This document shows, in pieces, positions 9,663 through 16,517 of a DNA stretch of 64,000 nt. This stretch comes from Catellatospora bangladeshensis (GTDB taxonomy: Bacteria > Actinomycetota > Actinomycetes > Mycobacteriales > Micromonosporaceae). The translations under genes were made by a program, and so were the position numbers. Each line of letters starts with the position of its first letter. Position 1 is the stretch's first letter. Where the stretch lies: assembly GCF_016862575.1 (NCBI RefSeq), contig NZ_BONF01000030.1, forward strand, positions 62,001-126,000, in the 5' to 3' direction. Under the pieces are notes generated by a model that saw only the letters and a list, made by a program, of their open reading frames with translations, did no database searches and was not told the origin of the DNA.

Positions 9663-9722
9663 TGCAGTTTCGGGGAAACTGCGCTCATTCAGGCGGCGAT
9701 TGCTGCAGTTTCCCTGAAACTG
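9663..9722. repeat. GCAGTTTC palindrome pair, site 1
   Basis: Two copies of a short palindrome lie 21 bp apart in opposite orientation. One at 9663-9682 has centre CGGGG and one at 9704-9722 has centre CCCTG; both have GCAGTTT/AAACTG arms. Each copy can fold alone and the two can pair with each other. The same element recurs at 30841-30902 and 53032-53133, always between genes. It looks like a REP-like dispersed element, possibly acting as a transcription end for the PrsW gene. Confidence 0.8.
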
Positions 9723-9749
9723 TGGGCCTGCCCCGGACCCGGAAACGGC

Positions 9750-9781
9750 GAAGGGCCGCCCCCGGGTGGGGGCGGCCCTTC
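9750..9781. terminator. strong GC hairpin between convergent genes
   Basis: GAAGGGCCGCCCCC and its exact complement flank a 4-nt loop (14-bp stem). It lies between the end of the plus-strand protease and the end of the minus-strand calcium-loop peptide gene, so it can serve both as a terminator. Confidence 0.8.
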
Positions 9782-9792
9782 GGAGGGCGTCT

Positions 9793-10029
9793 TCAGTTGG
9801 GGGCGTGGCCGCCGTCGCCGTCGACCGTGATGTCCGGCGTGCCGTCCTGGTCGAGGTCGACCAGGGTGATGTCGACGTCGCCGTCGCCGTCGGTGTCGAA
9901 CTGGAACAGGTCCGCCTTGCCGTCGCCGTCGGTGTCCGCCACCCAGACGTCGGCCTTGCCGTCCTGGTTGGTGTCGCCCGTGATCAGGTCGCGGCGGTCG
10001 TCGCCGCGGGTCTCCACCGTCTCGCTCAT
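9793..10029 (-). CDS. small acidic protein with calcium-binding Asp-rich repeats
   Basis: 78 aa, strongly acidic. At least five tandem loops of the form D-T-N/D-G-D-G-x-A/D-D-x/V (residues about 18-72, e.g. DTNQDGKADVW, DTDGDGKADLF) match the calcium-binding loops of thrombospondin type-3/dockerin-like repeats. No signal peptide is seen. A clear AAGGAGT lies upstream of the ATG. Calcium binding is inferred from the motif, and the biological role is unknown. It stands alone between two terminator-like regions. Confidence 0.75.
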   Translation of the reverse strand: MSETVETRGDDRRDLITGDTNQDGKADVWVADTDGDGKADLFQFDTDGDGDVDITLVDLDQDGTPDITVDGDGGHAPN

Positions 10030-10065
10030 GACTACTCCTTCTCGGGGGACTTTCAGGGCACCACG

Positions 10066-11394
10066 TTAGTGGCGCAGGACAGCACCGGCCGTGGAGAGTG
10101 CCTTGACCATCTCGGCGGACTCGGAGTAGCCGATGACCAGCACGCCGTCCGGCTTGACGGAGACGATGTCGCCGGCGATCCGCTCCAGCTCCGCCTTGTC
10201 CTTCACGCTGCCGTCGTCGGTGATCTGGTAGATGTGCGTCTGCACGTCGATCTCGCTGAGGCCGGCCTTGACCAGCTCCTTCACGACGTCCTTGGCGAGG
10301 TTCGTGCCGTAGTTGCCGCTGTGCGCGACGATCGCGACCTTGCGGTCGCCGTCGCGCAGGATCACGTCGGCGATCGCCCGCGCCTGCAGGATGTCGGACG
10401 GGGCCGTACGGAAGTAGAGGCCCTTGTCGTCGGCGGTGGTCAGGCTCGCCGAGGTGTTGCACGGCGAGAACATGATCATGCCGTGCTTGACGGCCTCCGG
10501 CAGCGAGCCCAGGGCCACGCCGGACGCACCCGGGCCGATCAGGATGTGTACACCTTCGGACGCGTGCTTGGCGATCGTGGCCGTGGCGACCCGGGGGTCG
10601 GTGCCGTCGTTCCCGTCGACCCACTCGACGCCCTTGCCGAGCACGCCGCCGGCCTCGTTGATCTCCTTGACCGCCAGCTTCGCCGCGGCCAGCATCGGCG
10701 GCGCGGTGTACGCCAGCGCGCCCGTCTGCGGCAGCAGCCCGCCGAACTTCAGCGCGACGGCCGACTTGCCGTCCTTCACCGGGCGCGGCGGCTTCTTGCC
10801 GCTGGCGTTGAGCTCGTTGCCGGTGCCCAGGTACTCCGTCTTGCCGTTGTCGAGCTGGTTGGCCGAGCTGAAGTGCACGGTGCCGTAGCTGGTCGTCGAC
10901 GGCTCGCCGGCGTCGGTGAAGCCGTGCCGCACGGTGATGCCGCGGTACGCGATCGACTTGCCGGCCTGGGCCAGCGTCACGCAGGACTGGAAGGTCCGGC
11001 AGACGATCTCGCCCGAGGTCACGCCGTTGACGTACTGCGCGATCTTGGTCGGCTCGATGGTGCCGGCCTGCTGCGCCGCCAGCGCGCTGATCATCATCGC
11101 GTCGTAGGTCTCGGCCGCGAAGAGGTAGTCCTTCAGACCCGGCCACACGGCGTTCAGCCGGCTGGTGAAGGTCTGGTTCAGCTCGGTGAGCGGCAGCGTG
11201 CCCTTCATGCCGTCGAGCAGGCCCGCCTGCTCCTTGAACAGGGCGCCGAACTCGTTGGCCATGTTGCCGTCGGTGCCGTAGAGGTACGCACCCTGGTAGT
11301 TCGGGCTCTCCGGATCGTCCTGCGACGAACCGCAGGCAGCGAGCGTGAGCAGCGATACGCAGGCAGCGGCTATGACAGCTCGCGAGATACGCAT
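10066..11394 (-). CDS. branched-chain-amino-acid-type ABC substrate-binding lipoprotein
   Basis: 442 aa with a lipoprotein signal peptide ending in the lipobox LAAC (Cys near residue 21), then a type-1 periplasmic binding fold (LivJ-like). FGGLLPQTGALA and the PGASGVALGSLPEAVKHGMIMFSPCNTS region resemble ligand-binding 'receptor family' domains. I chose the ATG at 11394 because it starts the signal peptide and has GGAGG 8 nt upstream. No permease or ATPase gene is adjacent, so this receptor is an orphan here. The ligand may be an amino acid or amide. Confidence 0.87.
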   Translation of the reverse strand: MRISRAVIAAACVSLLTLAACGSSQDDPESPNYQGAYLYGTDGNMANEFGALFKEQAGLLDGMKGTLPLTELNQTFTSRLNAVWPGLKDYLFAAETYDAMMISALAAQQAGTIEPTKIAQYVNGVTSGEIVCRTFQSCVTLAQAGKSIAYRGITVRHGFTDAGEPSTTSYGTVHFSSANQLDNGKTEYLGTGNELNASGKKPPRPVKDGKSAVALKFGGLLPQTGALAYTAPPMLAAAKLAVKEINEAGGVLGKGVEWVDGNDGTDPRVATATIAKHASEGVHILIGPGASGVALGSLPEAVKHGMIMFSPCNTSASLTTADDKGLYFRTAPSDILQARAIADVILRDGDRKVAIVAHSGNYGTNLAKDVVKELVKAGLSEIDVQTHIYQITDDGSVKDKAELERIAGDIVSVKPDGVLVIGYSESAEMVKALSTAGAVLRH

Positions 11395-11522
11395 GAGGGT
11401 GCCTCCATGGCGACGGTCCAACGGGCACCTTAGCGTCATTGCCTGGATTGGGGGAGGGGCCATTACGCCCGATGGGTGTCGAGTGCTCCGGTACGGTTGC
11501 CGCCGCCCGATAGGCTCCCGTC

Positions 11523-11912
11523 GTGACCGTCGATCCAGACCACTCCTTCGAGGACGCCGCTCTCGTACTTGACCAGGCATTGGCCGGTGACGGCAGCGCG
11601 GTGGCCGGCACCCTCGACAAGGTGGTGCAGCGCGACGGCAGCACGGGTGCCTACAACGTCGCCTGGTGCCTGGCCGGGGAGCTGGCCGGGGACGGCGTGC
11701 GCGCCGGCGCCTGGGCGCTGGACTTCCCCGGCATCGAGGAGGCGGCGTACGACGCCCGCTGGGTGGCCCGGTTCGTGAGCGCGTACGTCAACCACGACGA
11801 GCCCACCGGCGAGGCGCTGATCGGGGCGGCGCTCGCCGACGGCCAGCTCAACCGCTGCCTGCTCACCCTGGCCGGCTCCACCGTCGCCACCAAACGCCGC
11901 CGCGAGGCCTGA
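11523..11912 (+). CDS. conserved-looking hypothetical protein
   Basis: 129 aa, mostly helical, no signal peptide or membrane helix. GTG start. It is transcribed away from the binding-lipoprotein gene, from which it is separated by 128 bp that must hold both promoters. I do not recognise a family. Good codon bias (third-position G/C) supports it as a real gene. Confidence 0.7.
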   Translation: MTVDPDHSFEDAALVLDQALAGDGSAVAGTLDKVVQRDGSTGAYNVAWCLAGELAGDGVRAGAWALDFPGIEEAAYDARWVARFVSAYVNHDEPTGEALIGAALADGQLNRCLLTLAGSTVATKRRREA

Positions 11913-11934
11913 CCCGCCGCGCCGCCGCTGGCCG

Positions 11935-11997
11935 TGATCGCCGTTTCGTGTCACAAAGTAGCGCCAGACCTCACCTTCTGACACGAAACAACGATCA
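11935..11997. repeat. 19-bp imperfect inverted repeat
   Basis: TGATCGCCGTTTCGTGTCA (11935-11953) and TGACACGAAACAACGATCA (11979-11997) are inverse complements with two mismatches around a 25-bp AT-richer spacer. It lies between two plus-strand genes. It could be a terminator or a MITE-like dispersed element. Confidence 0.75.
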
Positions 11998-12094
11998 TCC
12001 GGTGGGGCGGTACGGCGGCTCGGCCGATCTGCGACGCGGAGCTGGGGCGTTGGGCCGATTGCCGGGCCGTGCCGGATCGGCGGACCATCGCTGA

Positions 12095-12898
12095 ATGACG
12101 ATGTCCGAAGTGCCGGACGGGGATGCGGTGGGCCCGCTGCCGGCGCCGGCTGGGGATACCGGTGACCAGGATGCGGGCCGGCGGCCCCACACGTTCTGGT
12201 TCAGGCTGCTGGGGCTGACGCCCGACTCGCCCGACGACGAGCTGGTCGAGGACCTGGGCGGCATGCTCAAGGGCTATTACGTCATCGCCGCGGCCCTGAG
12301 CTGCTTCTTCGGTGACCGGCTCCTCGGCGGCATGCCGTCGAGCGACGACCAGGCCGCCTATGACGCCTGGATGAACGCGCACTGGCCGGCCATGCTGGCG
12401 ATCGTCGTGCTGCTGCCGCAGGTGCCCCTGGCCGCCGGGCTGGCGGTGCGCTGGCTCTACCTCCTGGTGAAGTGGGGCTACGGGCGCTGGTCGGAGCGGG
12501 CACGGCACCGGCGGGAGCGCGCGGCGGCGCGCCAGCTGCTGCTGACCGAACGCGTGAACGCGCTGCACCGCAAGGTCGGTGACACGCGCCAGACGCTGCG
12601 GGGCATGGCGCGCGAGACCGAGCAGGTGGCCGAGGAGCTGGAGACCTACCTGCAGCGCCGCCTGGCGTTCCTGGACGAGCTGACCACCGAGGTCCAGCAG
12701 CGCGAACAGCTGGCCCAGCTGACCGCGGCCCAGACGGCGGCCTTCGACCAGGCGCTGAAGCGGCAGTTCGGGCGGGAGCGCCGGTCCGGGTTCTGGCATC
12801 AGGTGGGGTTCGCGCTGCTGGCGTTCCTGCTCGGCTTCCTGACCAACTGGCTGTCCGATCCGCTGCTCGCGGTGATCAAGGCCTGGTACTCCCGGTGA
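12095..12898 (+). CDS. membrane protein with central coiled coil, unknown function
   Basis: 267 aa. Two membrane helices lie near residues 60-80 and 100-125, followed by a charged region. A long heptad-rich segment (about 150-225, with ELETYLQRRLAFLDELTTEV) predicts a coiled coil, and a C-terminal helix (about 238-255) completes the protein. It has no enzyme motif that I recognise. It stands alone between an inverted repeat and the tRNA cluster terminator. Confidence 0.72.
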   Translation: MTMSEVPDGDAVGPLPAPAGDTGDQDAGRRPHTFWFRLLGLTPDSPDDELVEDLGGMLKGYYVIAAALSCFFGDRLLGGMPSSDDQAAYDAWMNAHWPAMLAIVVLLPQVPLAAGLAVRWLYLLVKWGYGRWSERARHRRERAAARQLLLTERVNALHRKVGDTRQTLRGMARETEQVAEELETYLQRRLAFLDELTTEVQQREQLAQLTAAQTAAFDQALKRQFGRERRSGFWHQVGFALLAFLLGFLTNWLSDPLLAVIKAWYSR

Positions 12899-12916
12899 CG
12901 CCTGGGAGGGCATACA

Positions 12917-12951
12917 GAAAAGCCCCGACCTACGTTTCCGTAGTTCGGGGC
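12917..12951 (-). terminator. Rho-independent terminator of the tRNA cluster
   Basis: On the minus strand a GCCCCGAACTAC stem with a GGAAAC-type loop and the matching GTAGGTCGGGGC arm is followed by TTTTC. It lies 23 nt past the CCA end of tRNA-Phe. Confidence 0.85.
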
Positions 12952-12973
12952 GACAAAGCCCGGCGAAGAGCTT

Positions 12974-13050
12974 TGGTGGCCAGGGGCGGGGTCGAACCGC
13001 CGACCTTCCGATTTTCAGTCGGACGCTCGTACCAACTGAGCTACCTGGCC
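12974..13050 (-). tRNA. tRNA-Phe (GAA)
   Basis: Minus-strand cloverleaf with acceptor GGCCAGG pairing with CCTGGCC, discriminator A and an encoded CCA. The anticodon loop CTGAAAA has anticodon GAA, and the T-loop GTTCGAC is present. Last gene of the three-tRNA transcript. Confidence 0.97.
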
Positions 13051-13074
13051 GAAACCACCGGGGTGGTCGTGCAT

Positions 13075-13151
13075 TGGCGGTCCTGACGGGACTTGAACCC
13101 GCGACCTCCGCCTTGACAGGGCGGCGAGCACTCCGACTGCTCCACAGGACC
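13075..13151 (-). tRNA. tRNA-Asp (GTC)
   Basis: Acceptor GGTCCTG pairs with CAGGACC, discriminator G, encoded CCA. The anticodon loop TGTCAAG carries GTC, and the T-loop GGTTCAAGTCC is present. Confidence 0.97.
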
Positions 13152-13202
13152 TTGCTACTTGCTCTTCCTTGCTACCGGGAGACCTTATCAGGTCCCGGTC
13201 CG

Positions 13203-13275
13203 TGCCCCCAACGGGATTCGAACCCGTGCTACCGCCTTGAAAGGGCGGCGTCCTGGGCCGCTAGACGATGAGGGC
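13203..13275 (-). tRNA. tRNA-Glu (TTC)
   Basis: Acceptor GCCCTCA pairs with TGGGGGC (one G-T wobble). The anticodon loop TTTCAAG carries TTC, and the T-loop GGTTCGAATCC is present. Unlike its two neighbours the CCA end is not encoded (CGG follows). Glu-Asp-Phe order is common in actinobacteria. Confidence 0.96.
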
Positions 13276-13406
13276 GGCCGAACCATCATCCCACACAGCC
13301 GCGATAAAGCTTGCAGCTGCCTGTGATGGTGGCTGTTGCTCCCATCCGGCCCCGCCGGAGGCTCGGAAAGCATATGTGACCAGCACCCGTTCCGCCAAAT
13401 CGGGGG

Positions 13407-14261
13407 TCAGAGCGTGTCGGGCAGGCGGATGAGCCGGTACTTCCCGCGCAGGCCGGAGATGATGGTGGGCAGCGCGGCCAGGGTGTTCGCGCGGTCGCCG
13501 CCGGCGTCGTGGAGCAGCACCACGCCCCCGGCGCGGGTGTTCTTGACGACCCGGCTCGCGATGGTGGAGGCGGCCGGGCGCCGCCAGTCCTGCGGGTCGA
13601 CGGTCCAGTGCAGCGGGCTCATGCCGAGGCTGCGGCTCACCTTGACCGCGGCGGCGGTCCAGTTGCCGCCCGGGTGGCGGAAGTAGCGGATCGGGGCGCC
13701 CGGCACGGCGGCGTGGATGGCGTCGTTGGTGCGCTGCATGTTGGCCCTGATCGCGGCCTCGGACCAGGTGCCGAGCTTGAACTCGTGGTTCCAGCTGTGG
13801 TTGCAGAGGGTGTGGCCCTCGGCCACGATCCGCCGGACAAGCTGCGGGTACGCCTTGGCCTGGGTGCCTACCAGGCAGAAGGTTGCCTTCACGCCGCGCG
13901 CCTTGAGCGCGTCGAGCACCTTCGGGGTCCAGGTGGCGTGCGGCCCGTCGTCGAAGGTGAGCGCGACCCCGGCCGAGCCGGTGGTGCGCTGGAGGGTGTA
14001 CTTCGCCTTCTCCGGGGTGGGCTTGGTGGTGGGGGCCTTGGTCGGCGCCCGACTCGGCGTGGGGCTGGGCGCGGCCGGGCTGGGTGACGGGCTCGGTGAG
14101 GCGTCCAGCGAGGGCGTGGCCACGGCCGAGGCGCCGGGGGCGGCGCCTGCCGAGGCCGGACTCCAGGGCGCGGCGGCCGGTTTGCCGCCGCACGCCGCTG
14201 ACAGGGTCAGGGTGATTCCGGTCACCACGGCGGCCAGGCCGTGGACGCGTCGGTGCGCCAT
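13407..14261 (-). CDS. polysaccharide deacetylase lipoprotein (NodB domain)
   Basis: 284 aa. A lipoprotein signal ends in LSAAC, then a Ser/Pro/Thr-rich linker (about residues 25-85), then a carbohydrate-esterase-4 domain. Motifs in order: TFDDGPH near 104 (metal and base Asp), HSWNH near 154 (zinc His pair), YFRHPGGN near 196, WTVDPQDWRR near 220 and VVLLHDAGG near 248. It should remove N-acetyl groups from peptidoglycan or chitin-like sugars at the cell surface. It is monocistronic, between tRNA-Glu and idi. Confidence 0.92.
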   Translation of the reverse strand: MAHRRVHGLAAVVTGITLTLSAACGGKPAAAPWSPASAGAAPGASAVATPSLDASPSPSPSPAAPSPTPSRAPTKAPTTKPTPEKAKYTLQRTTGSAGVALTFDDGPHATWTPKVLDALKARGVKATFCLVGTQAKAYPQLVRRIVAEGHTLCNHSWNHEFKLGTWSEAAIRANMQRTNDAIHAAVPGAPIRYFRHPGGNWTAAAVKVSRSLGMSPLHWTVDPQDWRRPAASTIASRVVKNTRAGGVVLLHDAGGDRANTLAALPTIISGLRGKYRLIRLPDTL

Positions 14262-14381
14262 ACCCGCTCCCCAGATCGTGCTCCGCGATGCGAAGGGATC
14301 TCAGGGTGCCACAGGGGACGGCTGTGGCGGTATGGGGCGTGAGTCGCGTTCAGGACACGATTGAGATACGCGTCACAAGTC

Positions 14382-14933
14382 TCAGGAGAAGTCGCCTAGC
14401 GCGGGCACCGCGACGCCGGTGACTCCGGCCAGCCACGGCGCGAACTCGTCCGGCTGCTCGGCCAGGTGGCTCAGCAGGTCGGTGGGGTGCACCCAGCGCA
14501 GCGCGGCGACCTCGGCCGGGTCCGGGCGCGGCGGCTCGGCGTCGGCGTCCACGATGCCGAGCAGCACGTGGTCGTACTCGTCCTCGACGCGGCCGGTCGC
14601 CGGGTCCTCGGCGCGGTACGCGTACACGCCGATCTCGGTGAGCTCGACGCCGCGTACGCCGATCTCCTCGGCCAGCCGCCGGGCCGCGGCGGTGACCAGG
14701 TCCTCCCCCGGGCCGGGGTGGCCGCAGGCGGCATTGGCCCAGCGCAGCGCGAAGCGGGTCTTCACCGCGGCGCGCTGCTGCAGCAGCAGCCGCCCGCTGC
14801 TGTCGAGCAGGTGTACGGAGAACGCCCGGTGCCGCATCCCAGGGGCGCTGTGCGCCTGGGCGACGGTGGCCTTGCCGCAGGGGGCGCCGGCCGCGTCCAC
14901 CAGCTCGACCAGGTCCTCTTCCCGAGACCTCAT
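14382..14933 (-). CDS. idi: isopentenyl-diphosphate delta-isomerase, type I
   Basis: 183 aa NUDIX-fold enzyme converting IPP to DMAPP. HRAFSVHLLD near residue 35, the catalytic Cys in NAACGHP near 72, the NUDIX-like ARRLAEEIGV near 85 and EDEYDHVLLG near 118 (active-site Glu) are all present, and the length matches the family. Its ATG overlaps the stop of the upstream carotenoid-desaturase-like gene by 4 nt, so it most likely feeds isoprenoid units to carotenoid synthesis. Confidence 0.93.
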   Translation of the reverse strand: MRSREEDLVELVDAAGAPCGKATVAQAHSAPGMRHRAFSVHLLDSSGRLLLQQRAAVKTRFALRWANAACGHPGPGEDLVTAAARRLAEEIGVRGVELTEIGVYAYRAEDPATGRVEDEYDHVLLGIVDADAEPPRPDPAEVAALRWVHPTDLLSHLAEQPDEFAPWLAGVTGVAVPALGDFS

Positions 14934-16357
14934 GCGCGTGCTCCGACCACTCGACGTGCCGCCGCCCGGCCCGAGATCAGCACCATGGGTACGCCGACGC
15001 CGGGACGGGTGCCGGACCCTGTGAAGACAACATTACTCAGGGTTGGATGCAGGTTACCCGGCCGCAGCGGGCCGCTCTGCCGCAGCGTGTGCGCGCTGGC
15101 GAACGGGGTGCCGAAGGCCATACCCTGCCGCGCCCAGTCGTCCGGCGTAACCACATAGGACAGCGTGAGATCGGCGCCGAAGTCCAGGTAGCCGCGCGCC
15201 TCCAGGGTGGCCATCAGCTCCCCGGCGTAGCGGCGTCCCACCGGGCCGTCCCAGCGCACGGGGGCGGTACGCAGGTTGGGCACCGGGGCCACCACCTGAT
15301 ACGTCTGGCGTCCCGCGGGCGCGGCCGTGGGATCGGTCCGGCTCGGGTTGGTGACCAGGATCGACGGGTCGCTCATCAGCTCGCCGCGGTTGACCACCTC
15401 GTCGAAGGTCTGCCGCCAGGAGCGGCCGAAGTGCAGGTTGTGGTGCGCGATGCGCTGGTAGCCGCCCCGGTCGTCGCGGGTGCCCAGGTGCAGCACCACG
15501 CACGACGGCGACGGGGTGAGCCGCCGCAGCCGGGCCGGAGCCATGCCGGGCAGCAGGCTGTACGCGGCGGGCAGGTCCGGGTTGAGCACCACGGTGTCGG
15601 CGGTGAGCCGCTCGCCGTCGGCGGTGTGCACCGCCACCGCCCGGCCCGAGCGGGTCTCCACCGAGGTGACCTGCGTGTGGTAGCGGAAGGTCACGCCGTG
15701 CTTCTCGGCCGCCGCGGCCAGCGCCCGGGGCACCGCGTTCATGCCGCCGCGCGGATACCAGACCTCGCTGACCGTGTCCAGGTAGGACGCGGCGGCGTGG
15801 TCGCGGCCGGTGAACAGGTTGCGGAAGGAGAACAGCCGCTGGGTGCGCGGGTCGGCGAAGAAGTCGGTGAGCCGCCGCCGGGCGCCCTCGGTGGCCAGGG
15901 TGCGCCAGTGCCCGTGCGGGTCGCGCCGCTCGAACTGCTGCAACCGCCGCGCCCAGCGCTGGAAGCGCAGGTAGCCCGCGGCCTCCTTGCCGCCGCACAG
16001 CTTCGCGATGGCCGCGACCATGCGGTCGGTGTCGGCGTGCACGTCGAGCGTGGTGCCGTCGGGGAAGTGCGCGCGGTACGCCGGGTCGAGGCGGATCAGG
16101 TCGACCCAGTCGTGCAGGTGCTCGCCGACCGCCGCGAGCGGCTCGGCCAGCAGGTCCGGTGCGGTGATCATGGTCGGGCCGGTGTCGAACCGGTGCCCGT
16201 CCAGCTCCAGCACCCCGACCTGGCCGCCGGGCGCGCCGGAGCGCTCGATCACGGTCACCTCGCGGCCGGCCCCTGCGAGATGCAGCGCGCAGGAGAGTCC
16301 GCCGAGACCCGCTCCGACCACAATCACATGATTTGTCGGTCCCAGTACGGTTCGCAC
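14930..16357 (-). CDS. crtI: phytoene desaturase-like FAD oxidoreductase (CrtI family)
   Basis: 475 aa. An N-terminal FAD dinucleotide motif VIVVGAGLGGLSCALHLAGAG is followed by the RSGAPGGQ motif and, at the C-terminus, GVGVPMVLISGRAAARRV, as in CrtI/CrtN desaturases. It would desaturate a C30-C40 polyene precursor. I use the GTG at 16357; no good Shine-Dalgarno is visible and longer in-frame starts lack FAD-domain context. It is coupled to idi. No crtE or crtB is nearby, so the gene name is a family-level call and the exact substrate is open. Confidence 0.82.
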   Translation of the reverse strand: MRTVLGPTNHVIVVGAGLGGLSCALHLAGAGREVTVIERSGAPGGQVGVLELDGHRFDTGPTMITAPDLLAEPLAAVGEHLHDWVDLIRLDPAYRAHFPDGTTLDVHADTDRMVAAIAKLCGGKEAAGYLRFQRWARRLQQFERRDPHGHWRTLATEGARRRLTDFFADPRTQRLFSFRNLFTGRDHAAASYLDTVSEVWYPRGGMNAVPRALAAAAEKHGVTFRYHTQVTSVETRSGRAVAVHTADGERLTADTVVLNPDLPAAYSLLPGMAPARLRRLTPSPSCVVLHLGTRDDRGGYQRIAHHNLHFGRSWRQTFDEVVNRGELMSDPSILVTNPSRTDPTAAPAGRQTYQVVAPVPNLRTAPVRWDGPVGRRYAGELMATLEARGYLDFGADLTLSYVVTPDDWARQGMAFGTPFASAHTLRQSGPLRPGNLHPTLSNVVFTGSGTRPGVGVPMVLISGRAAARRVVGARA

Positions 16358-16517
16358 GGATTCATGGTGGCATGATCGTCGCCGTGTTCTGCCCGAATGG
16401 ACAGCGAGCCGCCCTGTTTGCCCGATATCTGACAACCCGCGGTGACCGCCCCCGGGCCGGTGCGAAACCGGGCTGAGCCCGGCGGCCCGAGGCGCGGGCA
16501 CCGCGCGTCGTCACAGG

